From contig JAEHOE010000195.1 of the NCBI GenBank assembly GCA_016858145.1, positions 62,001 to 126,000 on the forward strand: a DNA stretch of 64,000 nucleotides, read 5' to 3'. The DNA comes from Edaphochlamys debaryana. Its lineage: Eukaryota > Chlorophyta > Chlorophyceae > Chlamydomonadales. Made by a program: the position numbers and the translations under genes. Positions 22,476 to 35,300 of this stretch are shown here, one piece after another (the first letter of the stretch is position 1; each line of letters begins with the position of its first letter). The notes under the pieces are model-generated. The model searched no databases, was not told the origin of the DNA, and saw only the letters and a list, made by a program, of their open reading frames with translations.

Positions 22476-25400
22476 TCAGAAGCGTCCGGCTCGCAACCTC
22501 CGCCTGACCCCGACGCCCGACCCCAGGGCCATCTCCGGAAGTGGAGCCCAACTTTGGCCCGGTGGGGTTCCGCGGGCGTCACGTCCCGACCGCGGGAATG
22601 CCCACAGGCAGGACCCGCTACAACAACACTGCACCTCAGCTCGTGTGGTCCACTTGTCCTGCAGGCGTCAAGGGCGACGGCACCATAGGCCATCGACGAG
22701 TCTTGGGGGTGTTGGGGGTTGGGGTTGGGGGTGAGGGGTGGGAGGCATGGGCACGTACGCTCGACGACCCCGAGCCACCTCCACTGGGGTACCCTAATAC
22801 CTGTGCTAGGCGTTTCAGTCAACAGCACTGCGGCTGTAGACACATCGTTACTTGCCGAGGGTCTCCAACTGAGCGCGTTTTGCCGCCTGCAACTACGACG
22901 CTGTCAGCAATGATCAAACAAGCATGCTTTGGTGTATTTCATGTCTCCTAGACCTGAAGCTCCTGAAGACTCGCGACCATCGCGAACATCAGCTGTGCCC
23001 TTGCTCACACTGCTGAGCGCTGCTTCGAACATTTTACCTGTTTCTGTTCTCTCACTGGTCTGAACTGCCATTCAATTAAGCCCGGCTAAGCGCCCAACGC
23101 GATGTACGCGCATTTGAAGCACCACGGTGGCCTCAAAAGCATGATGAAGGTCTTGATAGCTATAGCAGTGGAGGCTGCATGCAGTGGCGCAGGCGAGCAT
23201 GGGTACCGCGGCTCACAATCGTTTGTCCCATGACAACCCCACGGCGTCGGGGGACGCCTTCTTCCTTCGCACCTGCACCCCCCGTGCTACGGACACCACG
23301 AGGTGCATACTTGGTTAATCTGGGCCAGCGCGAACCGCGGTGTGGCTGGCCCAACGTTCCCTCTGCTCGGTGGCCCCCGGCGGGGCTCCGCGTCACAACC
23401 TCAGCGGCCCCCCACTCGACCTCGGAGCTCTTGCACGCGCGGTGAACCCCTCTTCCTCTGCATGACCGCATCCCCCCACCCCCCCGCAACGCCCGCTTGC
23501 CTCACATAACGCATCCCCATTCGCTCCCTCCCTTGAATGCTTCCCTCCGCCTCGCCCGACAGGGCGGTCCACCCCATCATTGCGCCACCGCCGACCCCCT
23601 GTACCCCCTGGTGGGGCTGCGCGGAGCCCTCGGCTGAGGGGCGCTGGGCGTGCGCCTGGCCTCACCCACGACAAAACTCGCTGGTGGAAGCGGAGGACAC
23701 CTGAGCAAATGATGGCAAGTTCGGGTTCGCATCAACAAGATACGCAGCAAGGGCACGGCGTGTGTGGTGGGGGTCCCAGGTTGCTCGAGCGAGAGAGCGT
23801 GTGGGAGCGGTGCAAGGCCCGAAGGGTAATGGTACCCTGTTGCCTCCTCTTTCGACGCACCCACCTGGTGGTGTACCGGCAGCCACGCCAAAGCGCAGCC
23901 AATCTTTCGCTGCCGCATCATGTCCTTGCACCAGTAGTAGATATCCTGCCATCACATTTACCGGCAGCGGGCCGTTTTGGCCGCGAGATCAAGTCTGGTC
24001 AAGTCGTGCCGCCCACGCACGGGCTCTCCCTTCATCTCCTTCCCCCTCCAGGCGTCCCTAGACGGCGCTGCTGGGTCAGGCCATGGGGCTGGTGCTGCCG
24101 GTGGAGTGGCGCTGGCGATGAGGCACAAGAACGCAATGCAGCCGAAGGGCCTACCCGCTGGCTGGGCGCGCCGCGCGCGGGAACCTCATCACATGCATGA
24201 TGCCGGCGGCGTGGAAAACGGTGGGTATATCTAGCCGGGCGGAGCGGGCGGCTGTTCGCGCATATATAGTTGTTAGGTCAGCGACGGACAAGAAAGCTCA
24301 GAGGCTCGGTGTGGCCTCTGCTAGCAGAGTAAGGATAAGGACTAGCAAGATGCAGCACAATCAAATCCCTCAACCGACAACTTGTCCCTTGAAGGGTGGC
24401 TGCCCGAAGGCAGGAAAAGGGCTGAGCCCCGTGGGTCCCCCCAGGGGGCCCAATGTTCAAGTGTGGCTCCGTGCAGCCCTCAACCCTCTCCACCACCAGC
24501 CCGCACCACGGCACGCGGGCTTGCACCCGGCCATTAATCCGTTGGAACCCCGGGTAACGGCTCCCCGGGTGCCATATATAGGGGTGCCGTGGGGAGAGCG
24601 GTGAGCCTGCTGCCTCTGATGACGCCAGCGACTGGAGCAATAATCCTGGGCAACTCATGGGCAACTCATGGAAACAGGGGAGATGTATGGGGCACGCGGG
24701 AAAGTGGCGGGGGCAAAGTGGGCTGAGCCCTGGAAGCGCTGGCGGGGCAATGGGACATGCACGCAGGCACGGCGCTTGTCGCGAGGAACGTGCGACGCGC
24801 TCCGCGCGAAGCCTTGGGGCAACCGGGGGGTGGAGTGTCTTCCGGCGGGGGCACGCGGCGGGCGGCGGCGGGGCGAAGACAATAATTCCAAAGCCGGCTC
24901 GCGAGCAAAAGTTGCATGTAGTTTCTTCCTGGACAAGTGAGCTGCTTAAGGTAAGATAGCAACATTGCGCTCGGTCCGGGCCTGAGCGGCGAGGTTGAAC
25001 CGAAGTCGGCACCGCAACATCTTTGCGCGCAAACTTGACGGAACTGCCTCACTCTTGACTTCAATGTGTATTTACCTATCGAAACGGATTGTTACGTCGC
25101 TCCTCGGGCTAGTCTGCGATTTAATGCGACTCAGTGCCAACATGTCAAGGTCGCGAAGTTTCCCTGCTCGCAACGAAACAATGTAGGGATAGGCATATCA
25201 TAGCTTGGGGCATCGCGGGCCGGGCGCAAATCCCAAGTTTGTCAGTTTTGTCACGTACGCCAAACACGTGCAGCGGGGTATTCCATCCTCGGGGCCTGAC
25301 GGCGGGGCTCAGCTAGCCGTTTCTGCTTTTGCGAACGCACGCACATTTTGTTGAGTGCCCTAGATACGCTGTTGAGTGCGTGCGCATCGTTTGGGCGGGT

Positions 25401-25581
25401 TTAAATCTTGTTTACCTAATAGCCCGCTGCTGAGCCAGCCAGGGCCAGCCGTCCGCCGCCCCGAGACCACGAGCCGCGGTGGCAAGATCTTGCCACATGG
25501 CGGAAAGGAAGCAAGTACCTCGAATGCTCCAATGGCAGGTTGCCCGCGGAACAAACATGCGCTTGCCCCTGTTGGTGTGCT
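22476..25581. other. Gene-poor intergenic stretch
   Basis: About 3.1 kb in which no open frame has a family match or splice logic. Base composition is less GC-rich than in the genes. Nothing further was recognised. Confidence 0.4.
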
Positions 25582-25640
25582 AGTGTAATGGTAGGATTCC
25601 TGCTGGGGCATCAACCAGTGCACTAAACCTCTTGTTACAG
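25582..25640 (+). repeat. 59-bp direct repeat, copy 1 (SINE-like head)
   Basis: Begins AGTGTAATGGTAGGATTCC and ends CCTCTTGTTACAG. The same sequence with four substitutions recurs at 25914. The stretch GTGTAATGGTAGGATT resembles a tRNA D-arm / A-box region. Its ends, TGTAA and TTACA, are complementary. Confidence 0.7.
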
Positions 25641-25670
25641 TGGTGCGAGCAGCTAGGAATGCTCGGAAAA

Positions 25671-25720
25671 GCGCCTAGACTTTACGAAGGCCCGGGTTCG
25701 AGGCCGGATTAGGCGCACCA
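25671..25720 (+). other. tRNA-like half: acceptor stem plus B-box, followed by CCA
   Basis: GCGCCTA (25671-25677) pairs perfectly with TAGGCGC (25710-25716), which is followed by A and then CCA. Between them lies GGTTCGAGGCC (25695-25705), close to the Pol III B-box GGTTCGANTCC. D and anticodon arms are absent, so this is not a tRNA gene. A tRNA-derived SINE body, with the A-box-like repeat just upstream, is the likeliest explanation. Confidence 0.4.
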
Positions 25721-25913
25721 GAGGAACCGATGCCCCAACTCTTCACCCGACTCGGGGACCGTGAGCACGCGAAAGGGACAGAGAGCCTATAAGTGCTGAG
25801 GGGCTATGCATGGGCCCTCGGACTACTACGGTAGTTGACTCGCAGGGACTCTCGAGATTAGGTGGGCATTTAAATCCATACCAAAATAATTGGTATTGGT
25901 ATAATGGGGGAGG

Positions 25914-25972
25914 AGTGTAACGGTAGGATTCCTGCCTAGGCATCAACCAGTGCACTAAACCTCTTGTTACAG
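25914..25972 (+). repeat. 59-bp direct repeat, copy 2
   Basis: Same 59-bp unit as 25582-25640, 332 bp downstream in the same orientation. No B-box follows this copy. The pair could bound a very small terminal-repeat element or be two SINE heads. Confidence 0.7.
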
Positions 25973-26040
25973 CTCAGCCCGGGGTCGCGTGGTACGCGTG
26001 GTTGCTGTTTGCCAAACGCTGCACAGCTCGATAGCCCGGT

Positions 26041-26196
26041 GCCTGATCGATGGAGCGACCATGTTGCCATGTTAAGCAAGGTCGGTCATCCACGTGTGAT
26101 GGCGTGGACGCGTGTGCGGCCTGATCGATGGAGCGACCATGTTGCCATGTTAAGCAAGGTCGGTCATCCACGTGTGATGGCGTGGACGCGTGTGCG
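26041..26196 (+). repeat. Two perfect 78-bp tandem units
   Basis: The unit GCCTGATCGATGGAGCGACC... (78 bp) occurs twice head to tail at 26041-26118 and 26119-26196 with no mismatch seen. It lies about 155 bp upstream of the start codon of the fucosyltransferase-like gene. The duplicate is recent or maintained by recombination. Confidence 0.9.
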
Positions 26197-26350
26197 GCGG
26201 GAAGCGCCGGTGACCAATCCTGAGACCCGCTAGACCCGCTGAAACCGACCCGCTGTCGGCCATACGTCCCAAGCAAGCTCCCTCCGCAACTCTTGCTTCA
26301 GGCTTGGCGCATACTAGCTAGCTAGCGATAGAGCCAATTGACTAGACACA

Positions 26351-29300
26351 ATGCCAATGCTTACCCGTGCCCCTCCCCCAATAATGCGGGTCGTAACCCT
26401 CTTCACCTTCTTGGCGTTGGCGACCAGCGTCCGGGCCTACAACGAGACTCTCTGCAAGGAGGAGCGCGACCTTTGGATGGTGCGTCGCCTTCTGGGAGAA
26501 GTAGGCGGCAGCAAGCGGCGCGGCGCAGCAGCTCGCGACAAGTCTGAAGCGGCTCCACACCACAAGTCTTTACACGCAATTAGTTCATTTATGCAGGAAG
26601 ACTACGTTAAGTTCCACCGCGAGAACCGGGGGAGGCCAGGCGCCAAGTACTTCATCTATTACTGTGTGAGTTGTCGAGCCCGCACAACTAACGGGGATAC
26701 AAGGGTAACGGGGATACGAGGGTAGCGTGGGTGTGCGGGGAGAAGAGGTCTGCCGCCAGGACCGAGGCAAAGACGGCTTGTAGTCTTACGTGTGACCCCG
26801 CCCCGGGCACCGGCTTCGAGTGGACACACGGGTCCCCTGAGGGGGTCGAGCACGGGCCATACCTGACAGAGCACAGTGCCGTCGCTGTCACAGTATGGTT
26901 GCCGGTTGGGAGTTGAGGTAGGTTGCCGGAGGTTTGTGGTTGGTCTGCTGGTTTGTGCCGGAGGGTACGTCCAGGGTTGTGACTAGGGTTGTGACACCAG
27001 GGTTTGCCTCGTGGGACACGTGGCATGAGCACCTGAGGTAATCCTGGGAAACTGCAAGGCTGTCCTGAAGGCTTTGCCTGTGTTCGGTCTTTGAGGATTC
27101 TCTCTAAGTTGAATGGTGTACGGCAATGAGCCCTTCCGATCGGGGGGACTTAGGCGAACGCCGGGCTTCCGACTGGCAAGTCGGAAGCACTACTTGCTGC
27201 GGATCTACTCTGCTGTGACTGTAACTACTAGAGTGTTGCTGCTCTGCTGCCTCTAGCGCCTGCGGCGCAGCCTCTGTGCCATCCGACGACTTCCCGAGGA
27301 GCCTTCGCTCGACCCAGCTGCTGAGCCTCGGCGCTGGTCCTAGAAGTGAGCCCAGGCACCGCCTGCGTCTTTGCTCGCCGATTTGCTTCCGACTTCTCCT
27401 TCGTCTGCTGGCGCCGCGCGCTACGGACTTCCAGACTTGATCGCTCCGGGCTCCGCCCGCGTTGCAAAATGGCTCCCAAGGAGTCTTCTAGGAAGTCTAA
27501 GCAGCAGACTGCGTCTGGTGCTGATAGGCGTGGGCCCGCGGCCGCGCCTCTGCCGATTCCTCAGCTCACGCCCGTGTCCACGACCGCGAGTCGAGCTGCG
27601 GCGCGCGAGCTCCGCAGACAAGAAGAGCAGGAGGCTAATCTCCCCATTGATCGTTTGGCTGCTCTGCTGAACGCCCGAAACGCAGGTACTCCCATACGCT
27701 CGGCACCTGCAAGTCCAACTCGCGGACGAGGCCTCGCTGACCCGCGAGCGGCTACAACTGCTCTTCGCGGCAACCCGCTATTTGAGCAAGACCCCACCGG
27801 CTCCGCCGGTGCTGGGCCGTCGAGCTCCGGAGGCTCCGGTCCTTCTGGCTCCAACTCCGGTGGCCACGCTGCTGGAGCGTCTTCGGGACTGGGCCCCGCC
27901 CGCGTTCCCTCTCCGCCTGCCCCGCAGCCCTCGGCTGCGGGGGCCCTACCTGCACTCGCCGAGGAGCTCGGGCATCGCCTGCCGGCACCGCCCGACGCGC
28001 CTGGTGAGCCGCAAGATCTCGGCCCGGGCCCCGCCCCGGCCGATCAAGCACAGCCTCCCCAGCCTGCGGCTGCGGGGGCTCTAGACTTAGCACCTGCTGA
28101 GGAGGGCGACGGGGAGCAGCCTCCTCCCGCCCCGGCGCCGCCGGCGCCGGCACCTGCTGCTCAGCTAGCTCCCCGGGCTCCGCCCAGGAGGAGTGAAGAC
28201 GAAGACATGGGCGACCGCAACTGCCCCAGCTTCGATGCTAAGCCCACTTCCCTTCCTGCCTTCCTGCAGTCTGCTCGCCTGTTCGTCAAGCAGTGGGCCA
28301 TGAGCGACCGAGGCGACAACAAGGCCCTGATTGCCGAGCTCATCCTCGCCGGCATGGCCGGGGGGCTCACCAAGGATGGGGGCAACAACCTCAACCTGGT
28401 CGTGCAAGGCTGGTGCGCGACCGAGGGCGCCGAGGCCCTGGCCGAGCACAAGGACCAGTGGACCCTGCTCCACGCCGGCAACGCCAATCCCCCCGAGTAC
28501 AAGGGCCAGGCCAAGCTCCCTGACCTCAAGCTCGACGCCTGCGAGTACCTGCTGGAGGCCCTGGCCAAGAAGTTCGGCCGCGAGGACCCCACGTCCAAGA
28601 AGAGCTACGACACCTTCGGCGTCGAGCCCCTCGAGGACCCCATGACGGCGGGCGCTCGCTTCCTCTCCATCGTCAGGCCCATCAGCGAGGCCAGCATCTC
28701 AAGGCGCGTCCGCACCAAGCGCTGGCTCCGGGCCGTCATGGAGTCGCACTGGGTCAAGGCCAGCTTCATGAACGACACCATCAAGGTCAGCTACCTGGGC
28801 AAGGAGGACAGCGACCCCACCGCCTGGGACCTCGCCAAGGCCATCGTCCGCTGCCACGAGATCTACAGTGCCTTCCGGATCAAGCAGGAGGTGGCCAACA
28901 GCAAGGTCAAGGACCCCAAGAAGGTCAAGGCGTTCGCCACGTCCGCTGGCCCCGTCTCCGAGAGCGCCAGCGCCCCCGGCGTGGGCTCGGCCGACATCGC
29001 CCGCCTCTCCTCGCAGATCGAGCGCATGGCCAACAGCGTCTCGGCCCTGGCCACGCACTCCGGTCGCCAAGATAACGGCAGGGGCTACGGCGGCCAGGCG
29101 GGCGGGCGCCAGCAGCAGCAGCAGTCGAGCGGCGGCAGCAAGCCCCGCTGGCCCAAGGCGGAGCCCGGCCCCGCCACCGGCTCCACGGGCGACTGCTCCT
29201 TCTGCAACGCCAAGCACCACTCGGTGGACTTCTGCACGGCCAACGCCAAGGCCGGCAACCTGACGGCGCTGCCCGGCCACCCCAAGTCCGTCAACATGGA

Positions 29301-32300
29301 CAACGCCTGGGCAGAGCTGGTCCACAAGAAGCCGGAGTATGCAGCGCTGCTCTCGGCGCCGCGCCAGCAGCAGCCGCAGGGCGACCACCCCCGCAGGCAG
29401 GAGTACGCCAAACCCAAGGACAACAACCGAGGCAAGGGCAACCCGCAGCACGCGGCCTACGCTGCAGAGGCCTCGCCGCACCTGCAGTCCCAGGCTCCGC
29501 CTGCGGCGCTGCACTACGGCCAGGGCCCCGCGTCCTACGGCTACGGCTACGGCTACTCCACGCCGCCGCCCTCGTCGTATGGCCACGGCTACGGCTACGG
29601 CCAGGGCCCTCAGGCTCCGCCTGCAGGTGCCTTCGCGTCCTCGGCCTCCTTCCGGGCCCCGGCGGCCCCGCCGCCCGGTGTGCCGCCGCCACCGTCCTGG
29701 CCCATGGGCTACGGGGCTCCGCCCTTCTCGCACCCACCGCCATCCTCGTACGCACCGAGCTCGGCCTCCGCCCTGCACACGGACGTCCTCTCAGTGGCAC
29801 AACACCCGTACAACAGTTCGTTCGTCACGTACGTTGAGTACGGCACCCCCGGCGCAGCCCTGGCCACGTCGGCTTCGGTCTCCCAGCTGGGGGGGGGTAT
29901 GAGCGCGTGCAACAGCGTCGGCAGCTTCGCCAGCAAGGAGACCGGCCCCACCGTGTCCCCGACTGGGCCGCCAACGCCAATCCAGGGCCAGACCGTGTGG
30001 CCGCCACAGGCCTCCTTGGCCGCGGCCTTCAACACCACCAAGGAGCCCATGCCTGCCAGCTTCCGGCAGCTGCCCCCCGGACCGCTGCCCAGCTCCATGC
30101 GCCTGCCGCCTGTGGAGCAGGTCTCCTTCTCGCACATGAAGGACGGCAGCTCCAACGTCCGCTTCGGCCCCATGGCGCCGGGCAAGACGGCTGCAGCGCT
30201 CGAGATCCTGGGCAAGATGATGGCCGAGCTGCTGGATCTGCTCAAGACCCCCGAGGTGGCGCCCAAGGCTTCCGCCCTCGCCTGCTCATCCACGGCCGCC
30301 ACCGCTGGCTCCAAGATGGAGGAGATCAAGCAGTACCTGAAGAGCGAGCTCGCTGGCTCCCTCCACTACGTCGACAACAGCGACCCCAAGCGCGGCGCTG
30401 GCCTGCTCAAGGCCGACGGCACCCTGATCTTCCCTCCCGGCATCGGGCCAGACACCATGTGCAACACGGTGGGCCTGATGATTCAGAGCTTGTACGAGAG
30501 CCTCGGCGTCAAGCTGGAGCCCTGTAACGCCGGCGTCAAGTCCCTGCGCCAGAGCAGCCGACCCCTCGGCATCGCCCGCGTGTGGAACGTCATCACGCCT
30601 GGCACCGCGTCCGAGCTGCGCGTCTGCGGGGACTTCCTGGCCGTCCCCGACGACTGGGCGGCCGGTCTCTTCACCATGCTGTGGGGCGGGCCGCTCTTTC
30701 ACCAGTGCGGCATGCTGTACGACTACTACCCGCGCCCGCACCTCCGTTTCCGCTCTGGGCTGCACCAGGGCGACGAGACCATCAACGGCCACGTGGCGCT
30801 GGTCCCGGCCCCGCCGGAGCTGGAGAAGGTGGCAGCATCGCTCCGCGCCTGCTGCGCCACGGCCCTGCTGCCCTCCGAGCCCTCGCCACCTCCGGTGGAC
30901 AAGGCCAAGGCCCAGCTCAAGACCGTCTCCGTGCACATCCCCACCATGCGGTTCGACCCCAGCGACGGCGCTCGCCCGCTGACGTCCTCGCTGGGGCTGA
31001 GCGACCGCCGCATCCGCATTTGGGATTGGAGCCCCACTGACGGCGCCAGCGTGGCCTTCGCCACCAGTGTCGACTCTGCGGAGGAGGTGGTCGAGGAGGA
31101 GATGCTTGTGTACAAGGACGAGGAGCTGGCGGAGGCTGACGCGCGTGGGGAGCTGCCTGGGCCCCAGCTCGAGGAGGTGGGGTTGCACCACGCCCAAGCG
31201 CTGACGTCGGCCGCCTCGGCTCCGCCGAAGGGAGGCCCCAAGGTCCAGACCCTGGCCACGCACGACCAACCGCGGCGGCCCGCCTCATCCCGAGATGAAG
31301 GGCGCCAGTCCAGCCGCGGCCGCTCCCGTTCCCGCGACCGAGGTGCCGAGAGCCGAGGCCGTGACCACGAGCGTGAGCGTTCAGGCGACCGTCAACCCCG
31401 CCGCAGCGGCAGTGGTGGAGCTGGCGGCCGCAGACCTTCAGGCTCTCCGCAAAGGTCCCGCAGTCGATCCCCTGGGACGCCTGGATGGCTCTCAGGCTCG
31501 CGCCGCCCCTGCACACTTTGCAACTGTCTGCGCGAGGCGACCAAGCTGCAGGCTTACCGAGATCTGGCCATCTTTCCCGGTCACGAGAACTACCGGGGGG
31601 CCGGCCCTCGGCTCGGCCACCCCCTGCGCTACCCACCTTGGTCGCGGCACAGCCAGGACTACTGCCTGCTGCACGCTTTGCTGGGCGGACCCACGCTGCT
31701 ACGGTGGACCCCGGAGCTGCAGGACTCGCTTGGCAGCCTGGGCATCAAGGGCTTCTTCCAGCCCATCAACGAGATCGATCTGCAACCGTGGCCCGAGGAC
31801 CTGCCTGTGCTTCCCCTGGCCGGGGCGTACGACCGAGGGGACAAGCAGCTCCGCCGCGAGTGCCGGTGGACGGAGGAGGTGCTAGCGCGCATGGGCCCTG
31901 ACCTAGATCACCCCAACGTCTCCGTCTACCGCCAGAGCGAGCGCCATGTCCACTCCAGTACCTACTTCATCGGCGCGTACATCGACTGGTGCCGCAGGCT
32001 CAGGGACTGGCTCGCCTTCAAGGGGCAAGCCATCGGCTGGCGGGAGCAGCGACCGCTCCCGGCACCTCAGCCTGCCCCGCCACCGCCGCGCAAGGAGCAC
32101 AGCCGGCCCTCTGGAGCGCCCTCTGCCGCAGCCGCCGGACCCTCAACCTCAACGGCGCCCCAGCGCGACGCAGCGGCGGCGGGTCCCAGCGGCGGCGCCC
32201 AGGTGCGCAACCGAGAAGCGCTGGAGGCTGGCGCCCAGGCCCTGCCTGCAGTGCCTTTGCCCAAGCGCCAAGCGACCGCGACTCCCGCGACTCAGGCTCC

Positions 32301-35300
32301 GCCCGCAGCCCCGGAGGCGGCAGCTTCTGCAGACCAAGACCCGCGCCCCGCGAGGGCCGAGCTTGCCCCCAAGGCCCCGGAGCTGACTGCGACTCTGGTG
32401 TCGCGGCACCCTTACCTGCCGCCGCCGCTGCCTGTCTCCACAGTCCACAAGGCCCTCGTGCCTCCGCAACCAGCCGAGCAACCTGGCTCGGACCCCCAAG
32501 CTCTGCCGGCCAGCCAGCAGGCCTACATGTGGCGCCGGGCTTTGGCCATCCTGGTCAGAGACGTCATCTTCGGCGAAGGCAGCGCGGAGACGTATCAGCG
32601 CTATGCGGAACGTGAAGCCGCCGTCGCCCGGCCGAGGCCACTGCCTCCCGTCTGCTTCCTGGCATCCGCCTGCTACCACGGGTCCTCACTCACTGACGAC
32701 ATCACGCCCATGGACCGCAACGACCTGTGTACCGGCCTACTGTTTGGCGACAACGAGTGATCCCGGTGGGAATCACAAGGCCTCCCCAAGATAGAGATCA
32801 CGTGCGCGGGGTTTGACATCACGACGGCGGCGTACAGCGTCGACATGGGCCTTACCGGGGCAAGCTGCCTCATGCGGCAAGACCTCTTCAACGGCATGCC
32901 CGTCGCCGCGCTGCATGACGGAGCGGCCGCCATTGGTGGTCTCTACCAGGAGGACGAGACGATCAAGGTCTTTGGAGCGCGCGGCGTCAAAAAGGCGATT
33001 TACTCCACCAACCGCACGGCGCGCGACGTACGCGTGTTCATCAACGGCACCCCAGATGAACCTGCAGCAATTATGGTGCAAGTGCCCGTTGCACCCGTCC
33101 TGCCAGTGGAGGACCTGCCCTACGGCATTGTGTTTGGGCGCCCATTCCTCTCCCTGCTGCGGGCAAACATCAACGTCTGCACCTCAGGCAACGAGTACTG
33201 GCTGAGCTACCCAGTCGACGACACCGCCTCCTGGCGCACTCGGCTCTGGCTCTGCAACCGGTACACCGACAACGCCATCCGCTTCTGCACCCTCACTGCA
33301 GCCCCGACCTCGAGCAGGGGGGGGGTGGAGTCCGAGCCCGAGCCCGAGCCCGAGCTCGCTTCGTCTTCAAAGCTGCTCGAGCCGGCCCCGCCGCTCGCGA
33401 CCGAGCCCGAGGCCTGCGCTGACGCCACCGCGCAGGACGAGCAACCCGCCTCCGCCAACGGTGACTCCAGTCCCGGCCCCGCAGGCGAAGGGAGGAAGGA
33501 GGAGCTGCCCGACAGCAGATGTGATGCGACTCCGCGCCAGCTGCCCTTCTGGGTCAAGGCCAACACCCCCGCCAAGCGCCGCATCAACGGCCCCGGCACC
33601 GCCGGTCTCAGCCCCGCTGCGGAGCCCCTCGAGGCTGGTGAGTCCTCGGCTCCCGGCACCGCCGGTGCAGAGTCGCAGGCCAAGGGCTCCGGCTCCCTAC
33701 CCAGCTGCGGCCTGATTGACCACGACGTCTACGGCATGTCCTTTGCTCGTGCCCTGCACCTGCTCTGCGATCTCGGTGCCCGCACTGTTGCTTACGGTGC
33801 CACCACCTTCGGCATCTGGGTTCCCCTCCCGCTCTGCCCCAGGGCCATCGCGCGCCTGATCGCGGCCAGCCCCGTCTACGGCCCCGTGCAGCCGTACGAC
33901 ACCTTCGGTGCCAACACCACCGACGCCGAGGACGAGGACTGGCACTCGACCAGCAGTGAGGAGGAGTCTGATGACGATGCGGTACTGGACGAGCAGCTGG
34001 ATGACTGGATGGAGCACGTGCAGTGGAGGCTGGGCTGCATGATCCTGCGCCGCGTCACGCGCAGCATCAACCGCAAGCTGGCCCGCCAAGCGAGGCGCGA
34101 GCTGCGCCGACAGGGGGAGCTGCGTGCGCAGGCCTTTGCCGCTGTGGAGCAGGCGCGTCGCCAGCACCTGAGCCTGGTCAAGCGACAGTTCCTGCAGCAA
34201 CGGGCGGAGCGCTGGGCGGCCGCGGCGGGTGCCAAGGTGTCCCAGCGCAAGTGCGTACCGCCTGACGCCAACACCAAGTCGGCGACGCAGGCGCGCTGGC
34301 GCTTCAACAGCTACAAGACCTTCACCTTCGCCATCGTGATGCTGGTCTTCCTGGGCTGCTGGCGGCTGTCGGACGCGGCGCCCAACTGCGTTCCGCATCC
34401 AGCTTACCCTCAGGGGGGGCAGTGGCTGGCTCCAAGCTGGGCGCAGCTAGAGCAGTCGCCCGCCACCACCCCGCTGGAGCAAGCCATGCGGCGCATCCAG
34501 CTGCGTGACCCGGAACCGACGGCGAGGCGCTCACCGCCCCAGGCCCCGCCTGCGGGCTCGCCCTCGGCTGAAGCACCTCTAGCAGAGCCACCAAGCACCT
34601 TTGTCACGGGCACCGCACCTGCAACTGCATCTAGCGTAGAGAGGCCTGCGGCACCGCCGGCAGAGCCGCCTGACTTAGCTGCATCAAGGCCCTCGGCCGC
34701 CAATGTCACGACTCCTGATGGGGCTAGGGCACCGCCCAAAGACTCCACTTTAGTCAAGCAGGAGGCAGGCTACACTTTATGCATTCCTCCGGACATGACC
34801 GAAGCACAACGTGATGGCCTGAAGGCGTTGTTTGGCAAGTACGATCACTTGTTCGCTCGGAGTCTGAAGGACATCGGGTGCTATAGAGGCGAGTTGGGGC
34901 CAGTGAGACTCAAACTCAAGCACGACAACCCAATATTTGAGGCGCGAAGACATTCGGCTGCCGAGCGGTTGGTTGAGGATGCCAAGTGTCGCGAGCTGTT
35001 CGGCGACATCATTGAGCCGTCCAACTCCACCCGTTACACAATGAATGTAACCCTGCCACGTAAGAAGGGAATTGACGGTTCGTACGAGTCCAACGAGTAC
35101 CGCTATTGTGCGGACGCGCGCCGTATAAATGCAGCGAGCGTGCGCGATTATTTCCGGCCGCCGGCGCCGGAAGACCTGTTTGACCGCATCCTGGGCGCGC
35201 GATTCATTACTAAGTGCGACTGCCGCGCCGCGTTCAACCAACTGCCGCTCGCCGAGGAGGATCGCGATAAGACTTCGTTCTGGTGGAACAACACCCTCTG

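Noticed and set aside
25671..25720. Complete tRNA gene
   Set aside because: Acceptor stem and B-box are present, but D and anticodon arms are missing and the T-stem is imperfect.
26351..26725. Exon 1 read as a small single-exon secreted protein ending at 26725
   Set aside because: The frame past 26663 runs through a good GTGTGAG donor, and the conserved KYFIYY block is completed only by splicing to the downstream exons.
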